Assembly: GCA_003508835.1 (NCBI GenBank)
Contig: PUFA01000006.1
Span: 2,604,001-2,668,000, forward strand
DNA: 64,000 bases
Origin: Eonycteris spelaea
Lineage: Eukaryota > Chordata > Mammalia > Chiroptera > Pteropodidae
Direction of reading: 5' to 3'
In this document: one piece after another, positions 1 through 13,714 of the stretch
How the letters are laid out: the number at the start of each line of letters is the position of its first letter
Numbering within the stretch: the stretch's first letter is position 1
Position numbers and translations under genes: made by a program
The notes under the pieces: model-generated
Seen by the model: only the letters and a program-made list of their open reading frames with translations
What the model was told of the DNA's origin: nothing
Databases searched by the model: none

Positions 1-599
1 GGAACAAGACAGGTACAGACCTTATCCTGAGTTTTCAGGTGTGTAAGGGACCCTGCCAAATAAAGAGAAAAATCACAATATTGTGATCAGGAGGAATATG
101 GGGGAGAGGAGCCGGGGCCTGCGGGGGCACAGAAGGGGAGGAGAGACACAGACTAGAGTAGGGAGGGCTGTCTAGGTAAAGAGGCACCTAACCTGGGGCC
201 TGAGTGGTGAGTAGGCCTGGGAGGAAAATCAGCCTGGTAGGAGATGGACGAGTGGGGGAGGGACTGGAGGCGCTGGTTGGAGGAATTCAGGGTCGCAGGA
301 ACAGTGCATGTAGGGCCTAGGCGGTGAGGGCATGGTGGGTTCCAGGAACAGAGAACAATTTGGTGTGACTGAAGCAAAGAATCTGAAGTGTAGGTGCCAG
401 ACGTATTGGGAGGAGAGAAGGGGTCATTGAATAAGAGTTCAGAATCCATGCTAAAGATTCAAGGTTCTGCATGAACTGACCTTCGCTTTGCAGCTGCAGC
501 TCTGGCAGACCCCTTGCAAACCCTGGCTACAGCCCCTGTGCCCTCAGGGTCCCTGTCAATATTTGTGCTTGCTTGGCTTAGCTCTTGCAGTCCTTCCTC
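1..599. other. No gene or named repeat recognised
   Basis: G/A-rich sequence. By gene order it is upstream of C1orf210. TIE1, the next gene in human, is not in the window. Confidence 0.5.
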
Positions 600-845
600 C
601 CTTAGATATTTACCGAGAGCCTGCCCTGTGCCAGATGCTGGGAACACACAGACTCCACCCTGGGAGAGCTCGGTGGCTAACGTGGGAGGCGGCACAGGAA
701 GAAATCATTACAAGATAGAGAAATGCTGTGATAGAGGGTGCGCAGGCATGGAGGAGGCGGGGCTTGCCAGAGTAGACTGAGGGCTCAGGGAAGGTGACTC
801 TGGAACTGGGTCTTCAAGGACAAGGAGGCGCTAGGCCTGGGAACA
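600..845 (-). repeat. L2 3' fragment, antisense
   Basis: CTGTGCCAGATGCTGGGAAC near the start and CAGGGAAGGTGACTCTGGAA, CTGGGTCTTCAAGGACAAGG near the end follow the reverse complement of L2 3' sequence. Confidence 0.5.
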
Positions 846-1399
846 AGGAGTAGGGCAAAGAGGGATTCAGATCCTACCTTTGCCGGGTCCCAGGATCCTC
901 CACATCCACATGAAGGCCTGAACCCTCTATCCAGATAAGTACAAACACATGATAATAGCCCAAGGGCACATGCACACCTCCAAAAGGTCTCTGAATACTC
1001 CCCATTGACCTCCACATCCCCCCCCCACAGGCTTACACACACGTTTGCAGGCAATGTTAACTGTCCTTGATCTCTCTGGCTTTGCCTGGGAAGAATGCCC
1101 ACAGCCCCCACCTGCAGTTCCGGCCCACCGCCTTCACAGGCCTGCAGAGCTCCCTCTTCAACTCTGGACTTTGTACCTGTTACCGGAAATGCACTGCTTA
1201 TTAGGGCTGTCAGCCTGAGCAGCCCTGCTGATGCGTCCGCTTTTCTAGGGCCTGCTGGACCCCTCTCTGAATCCCAGCTGCACCAACCCACGCCCCTCCC
1301 CTAGTACTGGGGTCGGGGTGAGGCCTGTGCCAGTAAGGTTCTCCGCAAAAGCTTGGTTAGATGGAGAGCGAGTCCTTCCTGTTGGGGCGTTGCCTGCTG

Positions 1400-1451
1400 C
1401 CCAACCCTCCTCCCTAACCTGCAGCTTCAGCCCCGCCTGCTGCGTCCCCAG
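1400..1451 (+). other. C1orf210: Candidate 5' non-coding exon end of C1orf210
   Basis: A very good donor, CCCCAG|GTAAGA, sits at 1451/1452 in a locally GC-rich stretch. It lies about 2.3 kb upstream of the start codon, a plausible distance for a first non-coding exon because the human gene spans a few kb. I cannot locate the transcription start. The acceptor of the exon carrying the ATG is also unclear; the CAG at 3636-3638 in GTTCCAG and the one near 3674-3676 are possible. The exon start given here is arbitrary. Confidence 0.3.
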
Positions 1452-1827
1452 GTAAGACAAGCGGCAGCTCTGGCCCGCCCACCTGTCTGCCCGCCCCAGC
1501 CGGAAGCTTCCTCCGCGGTCTGTACACAGGTCTACAGGTGGGGAACAGAGGGGAAGAATTGGGGGGCTGGGAGGGAGAACCCACAGATCCTTGAGGGCTC
1601 CTGGGAGCGGGCAAAGGAGCTTCAAATCAGGGTGTATATCTGTGAAGATCAGAGGGTGTGACCTGAGGGGGTAGGATGACAGCCTGTGGGTGTGGGTGTG
1701 TGTCCTTGAGAAGAATTCACAGGGACAGAGTAGGAAGGAAAGGAATAGGAATAATTCTTAGAAACATCACATCGAATTGTGTTAATTTCAATTTAACAAA
1801 ACCTTTTTTTTTTTTTTTGGAGAGACT

Positions 1828-1890
1828 CAGCGCATAGTGTAGGCATAGTAGACACCTAATGAATGTTTGCTGATGAAGAAGTGAATGATT
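1828..1890 (+). repeat. L2 3' terminus
   Basis: CAGCGCATAGTGTAGGCATA, GTAGACACCTAATGAATGTT is the L2 terminal motif. A T-run (1804-1818) precedes it. Confidence 0.45.
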
Positions 1891-2279
1891 TACCTCTCCT
1901 TTCTCATGCCCTACCGCCCATATTCACTCAGCTCTCTCCCTCACTCTTCTCACCAACACATACTGGGCAGTGGAGTGCCAAGCTTTCTGGAAGTCCCAGG
2001 GCGCAGGTTAATCAGCCCAGTCCTTGCCGCCGGGGAGCTAGCAGCCCATCTAGTAACTGGCCAGTTCTGACTGGTAGTTGATGGGTTAGGTTGGTGAAGG
2101 GGTCCTGGGACAACCTCACAGTCAGGCATGGTCTGATTTGGCCTTGAGAGATGGCAGACTCAAAAAACTGAGCAGGGATGGCGTGGCTGGGGAAGTGGAG
2201 GGTGGGTGCTGTGGGAGGTGTGTATATGTGGTGGGGAGGACATGGGGGAGGGAACTGTGGAGAAGAGAAAGAAGAGTTT

Positions 2280-2560
2280 GGCCTGAGGGTCATGTGCTGC
2301 ATTGTGAGGTGGAGGAATTTGCATGTAGCCCTCGCCCTGAGGAGCTCCTGAAGGATTTTTAAGTAGATGGGTCAGATTTGGCTTTAGGCCCATTACTCTG
2401 GGGGAATGGACTAGCAGTTGGGAGGTTATTGCAAAAATTGAGGTATAAAATGAAGGTGGCTGGGACTAAGGCAGTGGCAGTGGGGGTGCTGAGCAGGGGC
2501 ATAAGTTGTTCCAGAGATATTTACAGGGCTTGGTGACTAGTTGGCAGTGAGGAAAGAGGG
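2280..2560 (-). repeat. L2 fragment, antisense
   Basis: GTCAGATTTGGCTTTAGGCC, CATTACTCTGGGGGAATGGA and AGGTTATTGCAAAAATTGAG match the reverse-complement L2 passage that recurs at 5765, 8980, 34800 and 36010. It lies immediately left of the minisatellite. Confidence 0.5.
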
Positions 2561-2611
2561 TCTCGTTAAGGTATCGGAATTAAAGACTGTGGTGGAGCAT
2601 GCCCCTGAACT

Positions 2612-2945
2612 AGGTGCTTCTCTCCTAGGTGCTTTCCTATCCTAGGATATTCCTTGCCAGGTACTCTTCTGATTCAGGTACTCCACATCTGCAGATAATC
2701 TCTAGCCCTAGCTGGTCCTCCAACAGGTACTTCCTAACCTAGGTGCTCTTTCTAGAGATACTTCCCTACTTCAGTTGTTGCTTCCTCAGAGATTCCTCTG
2801 ATTCAGGTGCTGTTCCTCCAGGTAATCTCAAGCTTAGATGGTTTTCTTCCCGATACTCCCTTAATTCAGGTGCTCCTCTTCTAGATCCTCCCCAGCCTTA
2901 GTGATTCTTACCCAGATAATTTCCCGATTCAGGTGATCTGCATCT
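2612..2945 (+). repeat. Hierarchical minisatellite: about 64-bp unit made of four 15-18 bp subunits
   Basis: AGGTGCT/AGGTACT anchors fall at 2612, 2676, 2741, 2805, 2868 and 2931, a spacing of 63-65 bp. Within each unit related words (AGGTAATC, AGATACTT, AGATCCTC and similar) recur every 15-18 bp. The subunits are strongly diverged, so the array is old. It lies upstream of C1orf210, probably in its first intron. Confidence 0.75.
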
Positions 2946-3204
2946 GGCTACTCCCTGAATACAGTTTCCCTCTGAGGGCACAGGAGAATGAACAAGGGGT
3001 GTGCCTGAGGGCTGCGGGTAGAAGTGGGGTAGCAGGGGCTTCCAGCTGAGGAGCAGAGGGGCCAGGGCTGCTTTGGCTGTGTCTGAGACCCCTGCCCTGG
3101 GTGGGGACTGACACCATCTTCCACATGTGGTCTCCACTTGGCCCATTAGCTGCAGCAATTGCTGTTGTCCAACCTTTGGAGCCCGGCCTACCTCTGCCCC
3201 TTCG

Positions 3205-3415
3205 TCTCAAACTCAGCTTACCAAGCAGTGTAGCAGACTGGGCTCTGGACCCTGGTGTTAGAGACCTGGGTTCAAGTCCTGGGACTTTGGCTGAATTAGC
3301 TACCCTTCTGGGCCTCAGAGCCCCCATCTATAGAGAAGAGATATGTTTATGCCCACATTACAGATTTCTGTGAGCATGTTGCCTGGTGCCTGAATCATAA
3401 GGCGTGGTCAGTGTC
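3205..3415 (+). repeat. MIR
   Basis: MIR core order is visible: GGGCTCTGGA, GACCTGGGTTCAAGTCCTGG, GGGCCTCAG and CCCATCT, up to GTTGCCTGGTGCCTGAAT. Confidence 0.7.
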
Positions 3416-3725
3416 AGTTCCAGCATTGAGTTATTTATTCAGCCACTTCCAGAGCTGGACCTTACAATGTTCCCTTACAAATAGCCCATTTCTGTGGCTC
3501 AGCTTGTTGCTCTTGTGAACACTGGTTATGGTCAGTTGTCCAGTCTCCAGAGTTCGTGCAGCACCCTAACATGGCTGTGTGGACTGAAAAGCGTGGCCTG
3601 TTGGCCATCCCTGTGTGTATGTTCCAGGACTCTGTGCCCCAGGTCTGCTTGGTGCCTGGGCATCTTCTTGGAGCCAGGGCTCTTGTGGCCAAGGCAGAGG
3701 CTCACCGGTGTCTTCTGGCCCCTCC

Positions 3726-4200
<475 letters not shown>

Positions 4201-4590
4201 AACCTGATCTTTGGACACCCCTGGCCCCCCTCATGCCTGACAACTTCAGGAGAGCAGATATTGCACGGGAGCTACTAGCCTCAGGGACAGAGGTGGCTAG
4301 GGTTTAAGGGGTGATCAGAGATAGAGCAATCTTCCTTTCCCTGATGCTAGCCACCAAAGTGACAATGACCGTCTCTTACTCATCAACCCTCAGTGGCTCC
4401 CTGCTATTCTCAGGATAAAGCCCACCAAGGGCCTAACTGTAGAAATAAGGCCTCAGTTCGCCTCTTGGTTTCCTTTCTTGCCTTTTTCTACTATACTCCC
4501 TCCCTACCTAATTATTATTATTATATGCCAGATAACATTTTAGCAGTTGAAAATCAGTGTGCCAAATTTCCTATTGAATTTTTTCCTATC

Positions 4591-4596
4591 AATAAA
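4591..4596 (+). terminator. C1orf210: Candidate polyadenylation signal of C1orf210
   Basis: This is a canonical AATAAA about 390 bp after the C1orf210 stop, followed within 40 bp by T/G-rich sequence. A second AATAAA at 4960-4965 also lies on this strand but inside the tail of an L2 repeat, so I prefer the first. Confidence 0.5.
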
Positions 4597-4744
4597 GTGG
4601 GTAATCTGAATGGTGATAATATATTACCTTTTTCACAGGTATTAATAAATCTATTTTCATTTCAACTAAAAATGAAAAGTTGCTCATTTTTATTTTCCCG
4701 AAATAGAACTCATGCATAAAAATGTTCCTTGTCACTCGTAGCTG

Positions 4745-4988
4745 GGAGACACTGCTTGGACATCCGCCTCCTCCAGGATGCCTTCCGTGAGCCCCTCCCT
4801 CTCACAACACCCTGTGAGCTTCTCCATCATCACCCTTGCCATATTTTACCTTAATCTTTATTGCCATTTGCACTTACTACTGTGCTAGGTTGTGAGCTCC
4901 CTGAGGCCACAAACTGTGTCTTATTTTTGTCTTCAGAGTGTCGCACAAGGCAGATGCTAAATAAACACTTGTCAAATTTGTTGAATTA
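4745..4988 (+). repeat. L2 3' end
   Basis: GTTGTGAGCTCCCTGAGGCC, AAACTGTGTCTTATTTTTGT and GATGCTAAATAAACACTTGT are the L2 tail. The AATAAA at 4960 belongs to the repeat. Confidence 0.7.
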
Positions 4989-5539
4989 CTGTGGGCTAAG
5001 GAATGAGATGAAAAGTAAGTGAGAGGACTTGATCAAGAACTTGACAAAGGGAAGAATAGGGTCATGGCTGCTGGTGGGTGCTGGGGTGAGGGAGACAGTT
5101 AAGCTGCTTTTGGTTCTTTGCTTCTTTTGCAAACAATGGAAAGAAGTTAGGGAGGAAGAATCCTGGCTTTGCATAGAGTTAAAGGGGTAGCTGACTTGGA
5201 AGGGCCGGAAGCAGGTAGTCCCAGCAGCCTAAGTTTGGGCACAATACCTCTAGTATGCTGTCATTTATAGGCATGAATGAGACTCCAGGCCTGGGACCCC
5301 TAAACTCTCAATTGAGTTTTGAGTACTCAGGTCGGAAATTCTGATTGGCTCAGTTCGTGTCGAGTATCCACCCCAGGTCCAGCCACCTGTGCCTGGTGTG
5401 GGCATGTTCCTGTAGTGCACATGTGATTTGGGGAGCCCACCTGTTTGTTCCAGGTCATTCCCAGGGAAAGTCATTACGAACCAGGTGGCCACCCCACAGG
5501 TGTCTACCGGGATGCAGTGTTAATCTTTGAGGAAAGAGC

Positions 5540-6045
5540 CAGCAGAGAAGGAAAGTGAGGGATGACTCATGTAGGGAGGTGCTTGAGAAAAAGCCGAAGG
5601 TCAAGGTGGGCTAGAGCATAGGGTCTGCGGGGTGCAAGTGGCGGTGATGAAGCTGAAGATTGAACCAGATCAGCTAGAGTCTTGGTGCTAAGATGGAGAG
5701 CTGACACTTCAACCTGGGAGCAACCTGGGAGCAACCTAGGCGCACCTGTGAACTAGTTTGGCGAGGAAGTGATGAAATCATGATAGAAAAGTCATTCTGG
5801 ATGCTGTGCAGAGATGGGTTGGAGGGCAGAGACGAGAGAGAGGGAGGTGACTAAGGTGTGGCATGGGCAACGTTCTGGAAATCTGAAGGAGGTGGGGTTG
5901 ACAGGGCTTGCCGACGGCTGGATGTGGGGAGTAGGAAGGAATTAACGAAGCCGCCCTGGTTTCTGGCTCGATGGCTGGTACATCGAGGAGGAGCAGGTTT
6001 CCACGGAATGAGGGTTCAGTGTCAGATGTGAGATTTCTGGGGAAA
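5540..6045 (-). repeat. L2 fragment, antisense
   Basis: AGAAAAGTCATTCTGGATGC, GGGTTGGAGGGCAGAG, TTGACAGGGCTTGCC and CCTGGTTTCTGGCTCGATGG follow reverse L2 order. Confidence 0.55.
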
Positions 6046-6829
6046 TGGAGCAGATGGATTCATAGGGGAGAAGTCCAGTCTGCAGACATGTGTTTGGGAA
6101 GAGTCGGCCACAGGGTCACTGAGACTCTAGGAATGATTTAGATCATGGCAAAGGGGGCAGAGTCAAGTGCTGAACACCGTGTGGGGAAACACTGACATCT
6201 AAGGGCTTGTCAGCAGAGGACATGACACAGGAGAAACAGCGGGAGGAGGGGAGCCCAGCACATGCAGCCCCCACTCCGGCTCCAGGATCCTGAGTCCAGA
6301 GATGGTCGAACCCTCACAGCCCTGGGAAGTCCCTGTGTCTGGCACTGCCGCAGAGGCTGCCCCAGCCTGAGGCCGGAGAAGGACCCCAAGCATCAGAAGA
6401 AGGCCTCCTGGCCTCCGAGGGAGGAGCTGCTGTAAACACAGTGGGTCTGTCCCTGCCCATCTGCTCCCTCAAGGCCCACCTAAAGGAGCGTTCCTGCCTG
6501 TAGTTCTGGGCCAGAAAGCAGCTCAGCCATTCTCATTTTCATATATTCCTTGGGACCTGAGTCAGAACAACTGAGGGGTCCAGGAGAGGCTAAGGGGCCT
6601 GATCCCAGATTAGCAGTTGCTTTTCCTGACTCTAGCAACCCACAGAGGTAGGCAAGGAAAACTTTCTTCCAGTATCCAGGCATCAAGGCGACAAGGCTGA
6701 GAACCTAGAGGTTGACTGTTGAGCCCAGGAGGAACATGTGTCGGGTCTCTCACATCTTCATAAGCTCCTCCAGTCAGGCACAAAGACCTAGCGGTCCCAG
6801 CTTCTGAACATCCATCGCATCTGTTCTGT

Positions 6830-7480
6830 TTCACTCCGTTTCAACAGCCACCCCGTTGTCTGAGCCTCATCATCTTGCATCTGGACTATGGCATTATCAA
6901 CAAACCGATTTCCCTACCTCCATTTTGGCCCCTTTCAATTAATTCTCTGTGCTGCAGGCAGACTAATTATCCTACACTGCAATTCTGATCACGCATTTCT
7001 CCGCTAACAACCCTTTACTGGCTTCCTTCTGGTCTTGAGAAACTGTGCCACCTGCTAAGGAGCTGCTGAAGTCTGGGACTGATCGAGGGTCCCTCTCTAT
7101 CTGCAACCCCTTGCCTCTTCCCAGAGAATGCTCTGGTAACAGCCACGCAAACCCTTCATGGTTCCTCAAAGGAGCCAAGTTCTTTTGTCTCTGAGCCCTT
7201 CTTCTATTCCTTCTTTCTGAGACACTTCTCACCCTCTCTAGCTTGGCCAGCTGCTTCTTATCCCTCAACTTCAGCTGAGAAATCACTTCTTCAGGGGTTA
7301 TTTGGCCATTGCTTCTTACTCTTTTTTCTTGGAAGGCTAATCCCGTCTCCATACTGCAGCCAGCAGTGAGCCCCAAATCCTATTTGTGTCAGAGTACTTT
7401 TCTGATTAAACTCCTCCATGTTTCTCAGTGTCCCGAGGACAAAGTCCAGATTCCTTGTTGGGCTGCCAAGGCCATGGCGC
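6830..7480 (+). repeat. L2-like fragments
   Basis: CAATTCTGATCACGCATTTC, CCTTTACTGGCTTCCTTCTG and GAGGACAAAGTCCAGATTCC resemble the L2 3' region. The middle part (7090-7380) is diverged. Confidence 0.4.
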
Positions 7481-7689
7481 AGACAGGAATAAGGAGGAGG
7501 AATTTTGTGGGAGAAAGGTGAAAGCTCCCTTTCACGTGACTCTCGTTTTTTCTCCATTGACGTTGGGGGGCATGCTGCCTACAGAGAGCGGTGTTGCAGG
7601 TGATACTGGGTGTGAAGGGAGTGGAGGGTAGTTGAGGGTCACCGAGGGAGCAGAAGCCGACCAGGGGAACAGCGCAACTGATGAGCTGT

Positions 7690-8045
7690 GTTGTGGACGC
7701 ACTGGAGATTGGTGAGGAATTAATTCATGGTGATGCCTGGCTGCCTGGCTCTGCAGATTTCCCTAACGATGGCTCACTGTGACATGGCAGGTGCAGTGAA
7801 GGCAGATGGGTGGATTTGTCTGAGGACTGAGGTTGGCTGGGAGAGTGGGACCAAAGGGACAGGGGCTAAGGAGTTGAGGATTCTTTCAGGGGTGGGCGAA
7901 ATGATGCATCACAGAATCTTAACCAGCAGGGAGATGAAGACAGGAAGGGGAAGTAAGAGAGGAAGGGGTAGATTTTTAGAGAGAATGGAGGGGCTGGCGG
8001 ACAGCTGCTTGCAATGTGGACCAAGACGGCATTTAGTGTGATGCT
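7690..8045 (-). repeat. L2 fragment, antisense
   Basis: TAATTCATGGTGATGCCTGG and the G/A-rich continuation follow the reverse L2 passage that precedes the TTTACTGAG motif. Diverged. Confidence 0.3.
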
Positions 8046-8639
8046 TTAAGCAAATAAGCTGGAGGTGGGAGGTTGTGGGGGTGGGCTTTAGTGACTGAAG
8101 CAGTAGAATTTTGGCCGTGTGTGTGCCTTGGCCAGCTCTTACTGTTTCGGTACATGCTCAACTTGGCTGTGTAGATGCCAACTCTCCACTGCTCTTTGAA
8201 ATCGGCCCTTTAAGGGCATGAACCATATTCTTCAACTGGCAACCTTCCCAGGAGAGCCTGACACAGGCCTTGCATACAGTGGCTGTTCATCTGGCCATTT
8301 GTGCCATGTAACTCTTCCCCTTCCCCATTTGCTAGGCCTCTGTGTTTGTTTTCCTTTAGGTTCTTGAAAGAAATAGTGTAGAAGAGTGTAATCTTAGCTG
8401 AAAAGAAACAGGATTTCTTCCCATATTACAGGATGGAGAGGTGTTCTGTGGTCCTCCAATGGCCCAGGAGTTGGTGATAATGAGAGTTCCCTCTTAGGAA
8501 CCCAGGGAGCAGCCAGTGTGTGGGGACTCAGGAGATTCAGCGTCATCAGTGGACAGTAACCTAACTTCCCCACCTTTCCCAATTATAGGCGGCTCTCTCC
8601 TTGTTCCTTGCATACATATTGCCATCTAACCAAGTTGGA

Positions 8640-9070
8640 GTCCTTCCTCCAACACAGCACCTACTATATATCAGGCCTATGTTAGGAACTAGGGACACAC
8701 AGGTGAGAAGACCCAAACCTTGCCAGGAAGAGCTCACCACCTGACTAAGGAGATAGGCACACAGAGAAAGAATTGCAGACTGGTGTGTACAATTGAGGCT
8801 CTGGGGCTAGAAAAGGGATAACTTGCTAGTTTAGGGAGAAAGGGTCAGGGAAGACTCCCAGAGGATGTGGCTCCCTACAGAACTGAGTCTTGAAGGGTGG
8901 GGAGGCAAGAAGGAGAGAACATATGGAGGCTGGGAGAAGTGAGAACAATGTGAGGTCATGACAGTAGTTCAGTACGTCTGGCTCACAGGGTGCTTGGAGG
9001 GGAAAAGGAGGCCAAATCATGTTAGAAAGTCTGCAGGTTATCCTGAAAGAGGATCTTAGGTAAATCTGCA
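8640..9070 (-). repeat. L2 3' fragment, antisense
   Basis: CACCTACTATATATCAGGCC, GCCAGGAAGAGCTCACCACC, GGAAGACTCCCAGAGGATGT and CAAATCATGTTAGAAAGTCT follow reverse L2 order in full. Confidence 0.65.
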
Positions 9071-10244
9071 TTTTCATGTTAGGACTCTCACTGGAGCCCA
9101 GGTGTACATGTTGGGGTCGGGGAAAGGTGGATTTAAGAGGAGAAAAGAGTGAAAGTAGGGAGAACAGTCATTTGTGCTGCTGCACAAATAGGCAAAGATG
9201 AAGAGGACCCTGTCTGGGTAGTGAGTGTGGAAGTATGATTACCACACGAATATCTACGGAGGAGGTCTGCAGGAGATGATGTGTGCGTTGGACGCAGGGT
9301 GAGGAGGGAGCGAGGGTGCCCTCTGGGACCACGCTGAAGGTTCTGACCTGCACGCTGAGTGAATGGCGAGGGATGGAGGAGCTAGCTCAAGACAGAGAGG
9401 AAAGGCATTCGATTGTGACGCTGTAGAGTCTGAGGTGCCTTGGAATATGAGCTGCTCCTGGACAGGCCCTATTCTTCCTGCTCCTAGGGTTCCCTCCCTG
9501 GGTCGACAACACCCTCCCTCCCCCTCATCCATCAGCTCAGAGTTTTCTCCAGGAGACTGCCTTGATCTTGGCAACTGAAGGCAATGTCCTCTGTCTCTCT
9601 TGGGGTCTGTAACTCTACTTTCAACACCTCGTAGGAAACACATCTGGCTTCTCTGCCTCTCTGCCCTCAGGGGCTTCATGTAATCTGCACCTCGTGAGGC
9701 AGGAAGTGATGAAACGATAACTGACACTCTGGAGTGCTCTTCCAGTGGAACTTTGTCCTTGCCACCCAGGAAGTGTTCCTGCACCATAGCAGGAGAGATC
9801 CTTCTAGGGTGAACCCCAAGCAGGAAGTGCCTCTTACTGCCCAAGGGGGTTTCAAATACCCATCCCAGGCCTAGGAACCCAGAGGCAGTCCAGCCAGTGC
9901 AGAGATTACACAGAGCAGGAGGTTCTCGTTTCAGAGGTGGGGTAGGGTGCCGCAGCCTCCGGGAAACCTTACGCTTTCATCTTGAACTGGCGTATGAGCA
10001 AATGCCAAGGACTCAGTCCCCACTTCTCTCTCCCTGGGAACAGACACCCACTACCTTCTGGAAGCTGAGCGTCCCTTCCCCCAAGTCCCTTCCAGCTTTA
10101 GTACCCAAGAGGACAAACCACAGGCCTGAGGACACCTTTAAGGTAACTTTTGTCATCCCGAGATAGGCACAAAGTATTCACTCTGGAAGGGGTGGAGGTG
10201 AGGAAGGGCAAGGGTGTCTAGGTGAGTTGGGAATGCAGAGACAA
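9071..10244. other. Intergenic DNA 3' of TMEM125, nothing recognised
   Basis: No TTTATT or TTTAAT (minus-strand AATAAA or ATTAAA) occurs between about 9100 and the TMEM125 stop at 10934. The TMEM125 3' end is therefore not placed. A 196-residue minus-strand open frame at 9254-9844 has no recognisable protein features. Confidence 0.4.
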
Positions 10245-10485
10245 CGACGACAACAGTGGCCACCACTTTTACCGCACATCTCTCCTGTGCCCAGTCCTTC
10301 CATACAGGATGTCATTTGATCCGCACAATTGATTATCGTGCCCATGCCCATGGCTCTCCAGGAACGGAGGCTCAGAGAGGCTAAGTCACTTGCCCAAGCG
10401 CCCCGGCTGGTAAGGGGTAGAGGCGGGATTCCAGTCCAGGCCTGTCACGCTCTGGAGCCCGTGTTCTCTCCATTCTGCCACCAGT
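10245..10485 (-). repeat. MIR
   Basis: Reverse MIR order: GGAGGCTCAGAGAGGCTAAG, TCACTTGCCCAAG, GGGATTCCAGTCCAGGC. It lies 3' of TMEM125, within or near its 3' UTR. Confidence 0.75.
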
Positions 10486-10933
10486 TTCTCTCCTCAATGA
10501 CGACTTGCTGGTGCAGTCTCTGGGGTGGGCAACAGTAACTTCTGGGGAAATCTCTGACGGGTGGTAGAGGGCAGGATTGGCTTCGAAGGGCAGTGAGGAT
10601 AGGGGGCAAGAATCTCCAGGGATCTCAGACACGTCTCTGCACAGAACCTAGATACAGATAGGCAGACTCTGACAGTTCCGTGGACTTAACACTCAGTTCC
10701 AAGAATATGCACACTCCCCTCCCCACGGTGTGGATGTGTGGGTACACTGAGGCTCCCATCACACATCACACAACCCCACAGCACGACTGGACAGTCCTGG
10801 GGACATACACATATTGTAGACACTCATCATCCCCTTTGCATGTGCGCGCACACACACTCGTATGCACACTCACTCACGCCCTGGCAGAGTTCTGTGGAGG
10901 ATGAGGCAGGCTGTGGGAAGGGGTCCAGCTTGG

Positions 10934-13176
<2,243 letters not shown>

Positions 13177-13230
13177 GGCGGGGTGGGGGAGGGCGGGGGA
13201 AAGGGGCGGGGGGAGGGGGCATGGGAGGGG
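13177..13230 (+). promoter_or_regulatory. G-rich block with GC boxes and G-quadruplex potential
   Basis: About 54 bp consist almost only of G runs of three to seven separated by one to four bases, including GGGGCGGGG GC-box cores. It lies 1.6 kb upstream of the TMEM125 coding exon, so it could be promoter-proximal for TMEM125. That link is inference. Confidence 0.45.
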
Positions 13231-13714
13231 CCCTGGAATCAGTCCCATATTCCCTAGACCGGTGACTTCACTGGACTGAAAGTGCTTGCACAGGTGTGCT
13301 GGGACAGTTGGGTCAGGCTGGGGTGGGGTGGAGGTTCTCAGGGAACGGGACCGTGAGAGAAGCTGGGGATGGTGGACGTAGGGGGGCTACGGGGCACTCA
13401 CAAGCAGCCTGGAAGTGCTGGATCCGATCCTAACCGGGCAGGTGGGTGCTCCAGCTCCGTTTCCGGGGAGGTGCTTCACCTGAGTAATCTGCAACCAGGT
13501 AAGCCCTGGGGTGTGTATGTGTGGGGGGAGGGAATCAACAGGTGTTTCCTAGGTAGGGCTTGAGCTGATTGGCTGACGTGGCACTGCTCCTTTGCCTGCG
13601 AAGGCATTCCAGGGAAGGGAGGGGCTTCTGTCAGCTGCCTTAAGGGCTCGAACACAATTCCCAGACCTGGGCAGCAGGAGAAATGTTGTCTATCTGCCCC
13701 AGAGCCTGGGCCCT

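Noticed and set aside
2612..2945. The many CAGGTA words as real splice donors of cryptic exons
   Set aside because: They recur at fixed repeat spacing, so they are better explained by the minisatellite unit.
4960..4965. AATAAA as the main C1orf210 poly(A) signal
   Set aside because: It belongs to an L2 tail; an earlier hexamer at 4591 lies closer to the stop.
5540..6045. The recurring G/A-rich passage as a new repeat family (at least eleven copies)
   Set aside because: Its reverse complement follows the L2 3' region seen on the plus strand elsewhere, so it is L2 in the other orientation.
9254..9844. A 196-residue minus-strand open frame
   Set aside because: No recognisable motif, no splice or promoter context, and composition like random GC-rich DNA.
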